This document shows, piece by piece, positions 1 through 6,963 of a DNA stretch of 12,381 nt. The notes beneath the pieces are model-generated. The model did no database searches and was not told the origin of the DNA. It was given only the letters and a program-made list of their open reading frames with translations. The first letter of the stretch is position 1; the number at the start of each line of letters is the position of its first letter. Source of the DNA: Prevotella sp. UBA7551 (GTDB lineage: Bacteria > Bacteroidota > Bacteroidia > Bacteroidales > Bacteroidaceae); NCBI GenBank assembly GCA_002479145.1, contig DLLX01000003.1:1-12381 (forward strand), given 5' to 3'. Position numbers and translations under genes: made by a program.

Positions 1-18
1 GAATCCCTAAGGGTGTAC

Positions 19-51
19 AAAAATCCAGTCAAACCAGTGACTGGATTTTTT
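19..51 (+). terminator. Intrinsic terminator of an off-window upstream gene
   Basis: A perfect 12-bp inverted repeat, AAAAATCCAGTC (19-30) and GACTGGATTTTT (39-50), encloses an 8-nt loop. The 3' arm runs into a T-rich tail to about 57. The arms begin with an A-run and end with a T-run, so it could work in both directions. No complete gene precedes it in the window, so it most likely ends a + strand gene that lies to the left. Confidence 0.8.
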
Positions 52-141
52 ATTTTATAGCCACAAGCGCATGAATATTATGAATATTCTGAAACGAACA
101 GAGAGTTAAACAACTACGAAAACAGAAAAAACAACCAAAAA

Positions 142-173
142 TTTGGAAGTATAGAACAATCTATATACCTTTG
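142..173 (+). promoter_or_regulatory. Bacteroidetes-type promoter of the FadL-family gene
   Basis: The -33 box TTTG is at 142-145 and the -7 box TACCTTTG (TAnnTTTG) is at 166-173, with a 20-nt spacer. This is an exact match to the consensus for the primary sigma factor of Bacteroidetes. Transcription should start near 178-181, giving a leader of about 28 nt. The leader contains a four-codon in-frame mini-ORF at 190-204 that ends 3 nt before the gene's ATG. Confidence 0.8.
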
Positions 174-207
174 CAGCCGTTTTTCACCAATGAATGTAGA
201 ATAACTA

Positions 208-1854
208 ATGCGAAACAAGAAACTTGCCTGCGTTGCCCTAATGACACTCTCGCAGACTGCCGCAGTCGCAGGAGGTCTCCTGACCAACACCAATCAAAGC
301 TTCATATTTGGGCGCAATTTCGCCCGTGATGGCGTAATAGCCATAGATGGTGTCTATTCCAACCCTGCTGGAGTGGCCTTTCTGGGAAAAGGTCTCCACC
401 TCTCCATCGGCAGCCAAAGCGCCTCACAAACGCGCACTGCACGAAGTGGAATGACCCTCGTCAAGCCCTCCAACCTGTCCATGACCGACGAGCAATGGCA
501 GCAGTCGCCCTACTATCATCCGCTAAGTCTCAACGGGGGAGATGCCAATGGCGTAAAGACTTTCAAGGGAGAAGCCACCGCTCCCATCATTCCTTCCATA
601 CAAGCGGCCCTTAACTATGACAAGTGGGGATTCCAATTCGGTTTTGCTCTTGTCGGAGGCGGAGGAAAATGTACGTTCAACCGTGGCCTTGGCTCGTTCG
701 AACGACAGGTGGCTCTACTGCCTGCCGTCCTGCAACTGGCCAACAACACCTACCAGCAACAATACGGCATCGACCTTGGTTTGGGAAGCAATACACCCAG
801 TTATTCCGTTGACAGCTACATTCACGGGCAGCAATACGTGTTCGGACTCCAGTTTGGCACGAGCTATAAGGTCAATGAAAATCTGGCTGTCTATGGCGGT
901 TTCCGCTTCAACTATGTCTATAACAAGTACGAAGGAAGCATATCCAACATCTGCGTGAACATCAACGGACAGAACGAAAACCTCCATGACTTTCTCGGAA
1001 CAAAGGCAGAGGGTCTTGCCAACCAAGCCATCTCCTATCAGGAGCAGGCCAACGAGTATAAGCGAATGGCTGAGGAAGCACAGTTGGCGGGCAATGAACA
1101 GGCCGCAGCACAGTATGCCGCCGCTGCCGCCCAACTGACGAAGGGCGCACAACTGGCTCAAGGCGGAGCACAAACGATGGAGGGACTACAAGGACAAGTA
1201 GCAGACCGGCATCTCGATTGCATTCAGCGCGGCTGGGGAATCACCCCTATCATCGGCGTAGACTACCGTTGGGGCAAACTCAATCTGGGTGCACGGCTGG
1301 AGTTTACGACTCACCTCAACATCGAGAACGACACCAAGGTGGACGACACGGGGCTCTTTGCCGACGGCGTAAACACTCCAAACGACATTCCAGGCATCCT
1401 CACCGTGGGTGGTTGCTACGAGATTCTGCCTGCCTGGCGGGTCATGGCGAGCTACCATTACTACTTCGACAAAGACGCGCGCATGGACAAGGACAAGCAG
1501 AAGCTGCTCTCCAGCAACACCTGGGAGTGGGCATTGGGGACGGAATACGACCTAACCAAAGCTGTAACCGTCAGCGCAGGCATGCAACGGACGAAGTATG
1601 GGCTTGGCGATGGAAGTTTCTTGTCGGATATGTCCTTCCAGACAAGCAGCTACTCCTATGGTTTCGGTGCCAAAGTGCGGGTTTCTCCAAAGGTCTCAGT
1701 GGAGGCCAGCTACTTCTGGACCAATTACGAGACGTTCGATAAGCAATATGACCAGCAGTACAGCGTAGGCACAATGACGGCCACCGCACACAATTCAGAC
1801 CAGTTTACCCGCACCAACAAGGTGTTTGGCATCGGCGTAAACCTCGATTTCTAA
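208..1854 (+). CDS. OmpP1/FadL-family outer-membrane transporter
   Basis: This 548-residue protein is an outer-membrane beta-barrel of the FadL/OmpP1/TodX type, a family that takes up long-chain fatty acids and other hydrophobic compounds. Residues 1-22 look like a signal peptide (MRNKK, hydrophobic core, then AVAGG). The mature N-terminus carries NTNQS followed by RDGVIAIDGVYSNPAG, the hallmark of Bacteroidetes members, in which the N-terminal plug begins. The rest alternates amphipathic strands, and the last residue is Phe (VNLDF), the usual barrel-assembly signal. Residues about 264-333 form an Ala/Gln/Glu-rich segment predicted to be helical that interrupts the barrel. Cys248 and Cys338 flank it. 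An in-frame stop at 202-204 fixes ATG 208 as the start. The gene stands alone between its own promoter and a convergent neighbour. The substrate cannot be told from sequence. Confidence 0.9.
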   Translation: MRNKKLACVALMTLSQTAAVAGGLLTNTNQSFIFGRNFARDGVIAIDGVYSNPAGVAFLGKGLHLSIGSQSASQTRTARSGMTLVKPSNLSMTDEQWQQSPYYHPLSLNGGDANGVKTFKGEATAPIIPSIQAALNYDKWGFQFGFALVGGGGKCTFNRGLGSFERQVALLPAVLQLANNTYQQQYGIDLGLGSNTPSYSVDSYIHGQQYVFGLQFGTSYKVNENLAVYGGFRFNYVYNKYEGSISNICVNINGQNENLHDFLGTKAEGLANQAISYQEQANEYKRMAEEAQLAGNEQAAAQYAAAAAQLTKGAQLAQGGAQTMEGLQGQVADRHLDCIQRGWGITPIIGVDYRWGKLNLGARLEFTTHLNIENDTKVDDTGLFADGVNTPNDIPGILTVGGCYEILPAWRVMASYHYYFDKDARMDKDKQKLLSSNTWEWALGTEYDLTKAVTVSAGMQRTKYGLGDGSFLSDMSFQTSSYSYGFGAKVRVSPKVSVEASYFWTNYETFDKQYDQQYSVGTMTATAHNSDQFTRTNKVFGIGVNLDF

Positions 1855-1900
1855 GTACGAATCACTCACATTGACGACCATTGCGCTGCGACGGAAAAGG

Positions 1901-1966
1901 CAAAAGCGGACAGAGACAACAGGCAATCAGGAAGATGGTTATCCTGTTGTCCTCCATCCGCTTTTG
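1901..1966. terminator. Nested hairpin downstream of the FadL-family gene
   Basis: Two perfect inverted repeats are nested. The outer arms are CAAAAGCGGA (1901-1910) and TCCGCTTTTG (1957-1966). The inner arms are GACAACAGG (1915-1923) and CCTGTTGTC (1943-1951). Small asymmetric loops of 4 and 5 nt separate them, and the apical loop is 19 nt. It begins 47 nt after the stop codon. There is no T-run after the stem, only the TTTT inside the outer 3' arm, so its role as a terminator is probable rather than certain. Confidence 0.6.
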
Positions 1967-2139
1967 TCGTAACAACGTGTAAGTAAGAAAAAATCAGTTT
2001 CTTGTAGAGAGATGCCCACCCTCTAAGACTTACATTGCCCAGCACTTTGACGGCCGAAACGATCATGAAAAGGCCTCGATTTGACGCTCAGCAACGATAC
2101 CTACAGTTACATTTATAAACTATTAAAGGCAAAATAAAC

Positions 2140-2182
2140 GAAAAAGCCATGTGGGGAGTTCCGAAGAAATCCGCACATGGCT
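2140..2182 (-). terminator. Intrinsic terminator of the DUF2795-like gene
   Basis: Read on the - strand, AGCCATGTG (2182-2174) pairs perfectly with CACATGGCT (2153-2145), and the 3' arm is followed directly by a T-run (plus-strand A-run 2141-2145). It lies about 42 nt after the stop codon of the - strand gene. Stem plus T-run is the textbook arrangement. Confidence 0.85.
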
Positions 2183-2224
2183 CATTCCTATAAGTTGATT
2201 CTGACAGCCGTCTTAGACAAGCAA

Positions 2225-2446
2225 TCAGTATTCGTCCTCGTTAAAGAGGAAATCTTCTTTAGTGGGATAATCGGGCCAAATGTCCTCAATACTCTCATAA
2301 ACCTCGCCATCATCCTCTATTTCCTGCAGGTTCTCAATTACCTCAAGTGGCAACCCCGAGCGTGTGGCATAGTCTATCAGCTCATCTTTTGTTGCTGGCC
2401 AGGGTGCATCTTCCAGCTTTGAAGCCAATTCAAGAGTCCAATACAT
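2225..2446 (-). CDS. Small acidic DUF2795-like protein
   Basis: This is a 73-residue, strongly acidic protein. It contains WPATKDELIDYATRSG followed by LPLEVIENLQ, which matches the pattern of the DUF2795 family (a small helical domain with A-T-K-xE-L and P-x-x-V-I-x-x-L). The tail is rich in Asp, Glu and aromatic residues (ESIEDIWPDYP). Short proteins of this form are widespread in Bacteroidales, usually as single genes of unknown function. There is no signal peptide or membrane segment, so it should be cytoplasmic. It has its own promoter (2480-2510) and terminator (2140-2182), so it is monocistronic. The acidic fold might bind a basic protein or nucleoprotein partner, but that is a guess. 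Confidence 0.88.
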   Translation of the reverse strand: MYWTLELASKLEDAPWPATKDELIDYATRSGLPLEVIENLQEIEDDGEVYESIEDIWPDYPTKEDFLFNEDEY

Positions 2447-2479
2447 AATCTTAATCTGTATGTTTTAGAAATTTGCGTG

Positions 2480-2510
2480 CAAATATACTATATTTTATTT
2501 GAACTACAAG
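2480..2510 (-). promoter_or_regulatory. Bacteroidetes-type promoter of the DUF2795-like gene
   Basis: On the - strand, the -7 box TATATTTG (2487-2480) fits TAnnTTTG exactly. A -33 box CTTG (2510-2507) lies 19 nt upstream and has three of the four consensus bases. The start site would be near 2474, leaving a leader of just under 30 nt. Confidence 0.7.
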
Positions 2511-2557
2511 TGTTATTCTCTGTTTTTTCATACAAATGTACAACAAAGTTTAAATGC

Positions 2558-2582
2558 AGATGAAACGTCGCTCGTTTTCATC
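2558..2582 (-). terminator. Weak hairpin downstream of the five-gene operon
   Basis: On the - strand, GATGAAAACG and CGTTTCATC pair with one bulged A around a short loop, about 54 nt beyond the stop codon of the adenosyltransferase gene. No clear T-run follows. It is the only stem-loop found between the operon end and the next promoter, so it is offered as the likely 3' end of the operon with low confidence. Confidence 0.35.
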
Positions 2583-2635
2583 TCTACCACCAGCCGATTG
2601 CGTCCCCCATGGCAGTCCAGATTACAAGAAAAGCT

Positions 2636-3163
2636 TCATAGGGAGGTGTGCTCCGCAGTCCACACCTCTTCGTTCACACCGTCCAGATGGTTCAGATAGC
2701 GGGCAAAAACAAAGAAATAATCCGACAATCGGTTAAGAAACGGGATGCACACGGCACAAACCTCCACAGTGTGAGCAGCCGCGCAGACCCGTCGTTCAGC
2801 TGTGCGACAGACCGCACGGCACCTATGCGCCACGGCTGCACGCCGGCCTCCCCCCGGAAGAATGAAACTATGCAGGGGAGGAAGCAGCCCTGTCATCCGG
2901 TCTATCTCGGCCTCCAGTGCGGCAGTATCGCCGTGAAAGGCATACGTTCCCTCCGTCGTCAGGTAGCTTCCCATCGCAAACAGTTCGCATTGCACGTAGG
3001 TGAGCAGCGTCTTGTCAGCTACATAAGTGGCCAAAAGACCTACAAGGCTGCTCAGCTCATCCAACATCCCACAGGCTTCCACTATCGGATGATCTTTCTC
3101 TACGCGTCCACCACTGCCTAAGGAGGTCTGCCCCGCATCGCCTGTCTTTGTATAAATGCCCAT
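2636..3163 (-). CDS. Corrinoid adenosyltransferase, PduO/MMAB type
   Basis: The enzyme transfers the adenosyl group of ATP to cob(I)alamin, making adenosylcobalamin. At 175 residues it has normal family length and all landmarks. TKTGDAGQTS (5-14) is the N-terminal ATP-binding loop, GMLDELSSLVGLL (32-44) the subunit/ATP-contact helix, HSFILPGG (98-105) the core strand, HRCRAVCRTAERRV (113-126) the arginine helix, and NRLSDYFFVFAR (144-155) the last helix. The usual CRRAER has Thr121 in place of its second Arg. Five cysteines fall within residues 115-139 (115, 119, 127, 136, 139); those at 115 and 119 are common in the family, while the other three look extra. It is the last gene of the operon, starting 5 nt after the previous stop codon. 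A B12-dependent enzyme such as methylmalonyl-CoA mutase would use the product, but none is in the window. Confidence 0.92.
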   Translation of the reverse strand: MGIYTKTGDAGQTSLGSGGRVEKDHPIVEACGMLDELSSLVGLLATYVADKTLLTYVQCELFAMGSYLTTEGTYAFHGDTAALEAEIDRMTGLLPPLHSFILPGGGRRAAVAHRCRAVCRTAERRVCAAAHTVEVCAVCIPFLNRLSDYFFVFARYLNHLDGVNEEVWTAEHTSL

Positions 3164-3168
3164 CGGCG

Positions 3169-3744
3169 TTAAAAGTTGATTTTATAGTTTTGCTTGTATT
3201 TCTTGCGGTCGAAGAAGAGAATGCCACAGTAATAGAGGTCGAAGCTCACGCGAACCCGTCGGTCGCATAGGATACGCACCCAACTCTGGTGTGCTGCAGC
3301 ATTTTTGTGCACGCCCTCCACGACCAGCATGGAGTCGTCCTTGGCACGGCTCACCATCGCCAGCACATCCTGCTCCAGAGTTGGGCTATATGCTATGACA
3401 GCCATTGCAAACCCTTCCTGTCGTGTCATCCCGTCCTTTCGCAACACGGTCTTGGCACAACCAGCATGGATATAAGCGCACTTGGCTGCAGAAACATCTC
3501 CGATAAGCTCCATTTCATCAGCCTGACGATAGTTGGCAAGGCGCAAATACAACTCGCAAAGCCTCCTTTCACGCCGCGAAATCTTTGGGAACAACGGCCG
3601 AAGGTCGTCGTATGCATAATAGGGATAGTGCTCATTGACCACATAGCGAACGAAACGATAAGCCCAAGGCGACTGTATACCGAATCCACGGCAGTACTTC
3701 GCGCGGCTTACCCACAGCACTCCTCTTCGCAAACGAGACAACAT
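3169..3744 (-). CDS. Degenerate SAM-methyltransferase-like protein
   Basis: This 191-residue protein belongs to a Bacteroidales group related to class I methyltransferases. Near the N-terminus, GFGIQSPWAYRFVRYVV then YPYYAYDDL resembles the cap that precedes the methyltransferase core in that group. The C-terminal half keeps the late core strands: SMLVVEGVH (about 138-146), an aromatic helix with HQSW, then VSFDLYYCGILFFDRKKYKQNY at the end, the typical last strand pair. The part that should bind SAM is reduced: where a GxGxG loop is expected there is ELIGDVSAAKCAYI. The length is below that of complete relatives, about 230-250 residues from memory. I infer it has lost catalysis or kept only a binding or structural role. 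It lies 17 nt after the aminopeptidase gene and 5 nt before the adenosyltransferase gene. No signal peptide is present. Confidence 0.7.
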   Translation of the reverse strand: MLSRLRRGVLWVSRAKYCRGFGIQSPWAYRFVRYVVNEHYPYYAYDDLRPLFPKISRRERRLCELYLRLANYRQADEMELIGDVSAAKCAYIHAGCAKTVLRKDGMTRQEGFAMAVIAYSPTLEQDVLAMVSRAKDDSMLVVEGVHKNAAAHQSWVRILCDRRVRVSFDLYYCGILFFDRKKYKQNYKINF

Positions 3745-3761
3745 GAGCCTATCTTGCAGTT

Positions 3762-5558
3762 TTATTTCTCCACAGGCTGACAGTGCTCACGCAGCCATTC
3801 CAGGTCTTTTCCGTCGAGGTGGGGGGCAAGCCGGTCATAAACCAGCTGATGATAATTGTCGACCCACAGCTTCTCCTCATCGGTGAGCAGCCCAAAATCT
3901 ACGGGCGTGAGGTCTATCGGGCAGAGCGTGAGGGGTTCCATCTGAAGATATTTTCCCAGTTCCGTCTCCATATATTCCTTTATCAGCAGCGTGTTTTCGA
4001 TGCGCACGCCAAAGCGATTGGAAAGGTATATGCCCGGCTCATCGGTAATTGTCATACCCGCATGGAGCGGTGCGGGCTTATATTCCATGCGCACTTGATG
4101 CGGTCCCTCGTGCACATTGAGGTACGAGCCCACCCCATGACCCGTGCCATGAAGGTAGTTCAACCCCGCGCGCCACAACGGTTCGCGCGCCAAAGCGTCT
4201 ATCTGTGTGCCATTGCACCCGTCGGGAAACTTGGCCAATTCCAGCTGAATATGGGCCTTGAGCACCAAGGTATAGACCCGGCGCTGCTCCTCCGTGACAG
4301 GCCCGAGGGCTATCGTGCGCGTAATGTCGGTCGTGCCGTCTTGGTATTGTGCTCCGCTGTCGATGAGCACCAGCCCATGCGGCTCAATGGGAGCATCGGT
4401 CTCGGGCGTGGCCTCGTAGTGGACGATAGCCCCATGAGCCTCATAGCCCACAATGGTGTCGAAGGAAATACCACGAAACAGCTCCTGCTCAGCGCGCAGA
4501 GCGGTCAGCTTTCGATCGAGGGACATCTCCGTCTGACCTCCTGCCTCCACTGCGGGAAGAAGCCATCGGAGGAATTTCACCAGTGCCACACCGTCCCTTA
4601 CCATCGCCTTGTGGAAGCCGTCCACCTCGGCCTTGTTCTTAACGGCCTTCATCGCTGGAATGGGAGACGGGGCAAACTTGACCATCGAGCCGCTGTCGAG
4701 GGCACTGGAGGCGAGGTGACAAGGCGTCTCCTGACTGTCAATCAGCAGTCCACCCTCGCTGTGGTGGGCACGCAAATAATCGGCCACTGCTGTATAAGGC
4801 TGCACGGAGACGCGGTAGTCGGCGAGATACTGCCGCACATCTGCGGTCAACTTTTCCTCATTGACAAACAAGATGGCATCGTCTGACCTAATAAGAAGAT
4901 AGGAGATGAACATCGGATTGCAGTGGACATCGGCCCCACGGAGATTCAATGTCCAGGCTATGTCGTCGAGTGCCGATACCAGCATCGCCTCAACCTGCTG
5001 CTTGCCCAGCGACTTCCGTATGCGACCGAGCTTGCTTTCCGTCGTCTCACCAGCAAACTCCAGGGGCTGCAGCTCCACCTTGGCCTGTGGCAGCTGCGGA
5101 CGATCCGTCCAAATCTCTGCCAATGGGTCAAAATCCGTACGTAACTCGATGCCGCGACCAGACAGCTCCATCTGCAAGCCTCGCACTTCTTCGGCACTGT
5201 TCACCCATCCGTCAAGCCCCAACACGCGGTGTTTTTCTTCACGCATCTGTTCAGAAAGCCAATCGACAATGGTGGGCGTACCAGCCACCTTGAGCCTCAT
5301 CAGCTCTATGCCCGTACCCTGAAGCTGCTCCTCGGCAGCAATGAAGTAGCGGGAGTCCGTCCACAATGCGGCAGCATGCGTCGTTACTACCACCGTACCC
5401 GCCGAACCATTGAAGCCGGATATCCACTCGCGACCTTTCCAATGGTCGGCCACATACTCGCTATTGTGTGCGTCGGTGCTGGGGAAGACGAAAGCTCCCA
5501 GCCCCTCGCGCTCCATCACTCGGCGGAGCGCGGCAATGCGTTCTTTGATCTTATTCAT
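3762..5558 (-). CDS. Xaa-Pro aminopeptidase (M24B, aminopeptidase P type)
   Basis: This enzyme removes an N-terminal residue that precedes proline. At 598 residues it is the long three-domain form, like human XPNPEP1 and unlike the ~440-residue E. coli PepP. Residues 1-150 and about 160-300 are two creatinase-like N-terminal domains (PSTDAHNSEYVADHW, then SALDDIAWTLNLRG and NPMFISYLLI). Residues 310-535 are the pita-bread catalytic domain with all five dinuclear-metal ligands visible: Asp400 and Asp411 in DSGAQYQDGTTD, His474 in GTGHGVG, Glu507 in TDEPGIY, and Glu521 in RIENTL. His380 (AIVHYEA) and His484 (NVHEGP) fit the catalytic histidines. The last 60 residues form the M24 C-terminal extension. 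There is no signal peptide, so it is cytoplasmic, likely finishing the breakdown of proline peptides. It is the third gene of the operon, 70 nt after the dacB stop. Confidence 0.95.
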   Translation of the reverse strand: MNKIKERIAALRRVMEREGLGAFVFPSTDAHNSEYVADHWKGREWISGFNGSAGTVVVTTHAAALWTDSRYFIAAEEQLQGTGIELMRLKVAGTPTIVDWLSEQMREEKHRVLGLDGWVNSAEEVRGLQMELSGRGIELRTDFDPLAEIWTDRPQLPQAKVELQPLEFAGETTESKLGRIRKSLGKQQVEAMLVSALDDIAWTLNLRGADVHCNPMFISYLLIRSDDAILFVNEEKLTADVRQYLADYRVSVQPYTAVADYLRAHHSEGGLLIDSQETPCHLASSALDSGSMVKFAPSPIPAMKAVKNKAEVDGFHKAMVRDGVALVKFLRWLLPAVEAGGQTEMSLDRKLTALRAEQELFRGISFDTIVGYEAHGAIVHYEATPETDAPIEPHGLVLIDSGAQYQDGTTDITRTIALGPVTEEQRRVYTLVLKAHIQLELAKFPDGCNGTQIDALAREPLWRAGLNYLHGTGHGVGSYLNVHEGPHQVRMEYKPAPLHAGMTITDEPGIYLSNRFGVRIENTLLIKEYMETELGKYLQMEPLTLCPIDLTPVDFGLLTDEEKLWVDNYHQLVYDRLAPHLDGKDLEWLREHCQPVEK

Positions 5559-5628
5559 AGGTTGTCATCTATATTTTTGATTACAATGGCGGGGTACTAT
5601 CCCCAGTTGCCTCAGCCTTCGTCGCGCA

Positions 5629-6963
5629 TCATTCGCACATTGCCCGACAAATTCTGTTCTGTATGGCGCTGGCCTGTGCGGCATGTATGACCCCCTCGTT
5701 GAGGATACAGAACGCCAAACGATGCCCATTGCTGGCCGTACAGAAGCCCGCCAGGGTCTTCACGCCCGTCACCGTGCCCGTCTTGGCGCGCACATTGCCA
5801 GCCGCAGCCGTTCCCCGAAGCCGCTTTCGCAACGTGCCATCGCGTCCGGCAATGGGCAGGACGCGGAGCAACGCCTCATGGGCCGCAGTGTCTCGGTAGT
5901 TCAGACGAAGCAGACGAACAATCAACTCAGCCGTCACATAGTTGTATAAGGACAAGCCACATCCATCGGCCACATAATACTGGCTGGGGTTCAGTCCCAC
6001 TTCTCTGATCACTTGGTTGACCACCTGCCGTCCCTGACGTGCGCCGGCACGGCGGATGCCCGTACTCTTCGCCAGCTGATAGAACACCGATTCGGCATGG
6101 AGATTGTCACTATACTTCATCATCCGCCGCAACACCTGCGTCAAAGAATGGTTTTCCTCCGCCAGCAACGTGCAGCCCTTGGGCAGCTGACCGTCACTGG
6201 TCGTGCCGTCCAGAGCAATGCCGGCAGCGCGTAGCCGACTCGAAAGCTCCGCGAGGAAGCGGTCGCGGCGGTTGTAGAGCAGTGGCGACAGCGGCGGATT
6301 GCTGTCGTCATCGTCCCAGCACCAGCCCTCGCCCATCGGCTTGCTGTCCTTCATCGTCTTGTCGGCCAGCAAGTCTCCCGTCACACGACTGACTCCCTTG
6401 TCACGCAAGGCGCTCACGAAAGCGCGCATATTGGCATCGCCAAACATCGGGTCCATGCCCCCCACGCAGTATAGCGAGCCATGGAGCACCCCTGTGGAGT
6501 CTATGTCGCCACTGCCGTAAAGGCGCGTCGAGAACTGATAGTCCACGCCCAGACGGTCGAGTGCAGTGATGGCGGTGACGCACTTCAGCACTGAGGCCGG
6601 ACGCATTCGCTGTGCCTCATTGTATTGATAGACACATTGGTCGGCGCTCAAGTCCCACACCATGACCGCCATCTGCGTGGTGCGCAGCAACGGGTCTTGC
6701 GTGATATCGGCCATACGGCTGCCAAACGTCGCCACCCAAGCGCTGTCATAACTGGCGCCATCGGCCACGGCGGGAGGCTCTGCCAGCTCCACAAGGCTGT
6801 CGGTATCGGCCTCGCCGGCTACGGAAGCCACCTTTCCCGCCTCCTCGGCAAGGATACGCGCCACGCGGGCACTATCGATATAGACCGACCGCACCTGTGC
6901 CTGAAGGGGCAAGGTGAGGACAAGGGCGAGGATGAATAATATTCTTTTATGAATCTTGGGCAT
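5629..6963 (-). CDS. dacB: D-alanyl-D-alanine carboxypeptidase/endopeptidase, PBP4 (S13) family
   Basis: This is a penicillin-binding protein that trims or cleaves peptidoglycan cross-links in the periplasm. With ATG 6963 it has 444 residues and a clean signal peptide (1-23, KIHKR, hydrophobic stretch, LQAQ). The three active-site motifs are in order: SVLK (Ser124 nucleophile, Lys127), SDN (285-287) and KTG (394-396). The 158-residue gap between the first two is typical of the PBP4 family, which has two extra domains inserted there. GGMDP, GEGWCWDDDDSNPPLSPL and VADGCGLSLYNYVT are also family signatures. A variable acidic segment of about 60 residues separates the signal peptide from the catalytic domain. 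An ATG eight codons upstream (6987) is possible but would overlap the previous gene by 41 nt instead of 17. It is the second gene of the operon. Confidence 0.92.
   Translation of the reverse strand: MPKIHKRILFILALVLTLPLQAQVRSVYIDSARVARILAEEAGKVASVAGEADTDSLVELAEPPAVADGASYDSAWVATFGSRMADITQDPLLRTTQMAVMVWDLSADQCVYQYNEAQRMRPASVLKCVTAITALDRLGVDYQFSTRLYGSGDIDSTGVLHGSLYCVGGMDPMFGDANMRAFVSALRDKGVSRVTGDLLADKTMKDSKPMGEGWCWDDDDSNPPLSPLLYNRRDRFLAELSSRLRAAGIALDGTTSDGQLPKGCTLLAEENHSLTQVLRRMMKYSDNLHAESVFYQLAKSTGIRRAGARQGRQVVNQVIREVGLNPSQYYVADGCGLSLYNYVTAELIVRLLRLNYRDTAAHEALLRVLPIAGRDGTLRKRLRGTAAAGNVRAKTGTVTGVKTLAGFCTASNGHRLAFCILNEGVIHAAQASAIQNRICRAMCE

Larger units (their letters stand above)
1855..2224. other. 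Gene-free convergent intergenic region (370 bp)
   Basis: This lies between the + strand porin gene and the - strand DUF2795-like gene. It holds the nested hairpin at 1901-1966, the terminator at 2140-2182, and a weak 7-bp inverted repeat (TGTAAGT 1978-1984, ACTTACA 2028-2034). The open frames here are short, run through the hairpins and resemble no protein, so I call no gene. Confidence 0.6.

Noticed and set aside
1866..2066. 66-codon open frame on the - strand in the convergent region
   Set aside because: It runs through the nested hairpin at 1901-1966 and has neither a promoter nor family resemblance.
3783..4886. 367-codon open frame on the + strand, antisense to the Xaa-Pro aminopeptidase
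   Set aside because: The opposite strand encodes a complete enzyme with all metal ligands; the antisense frame shows no recognisable motif.
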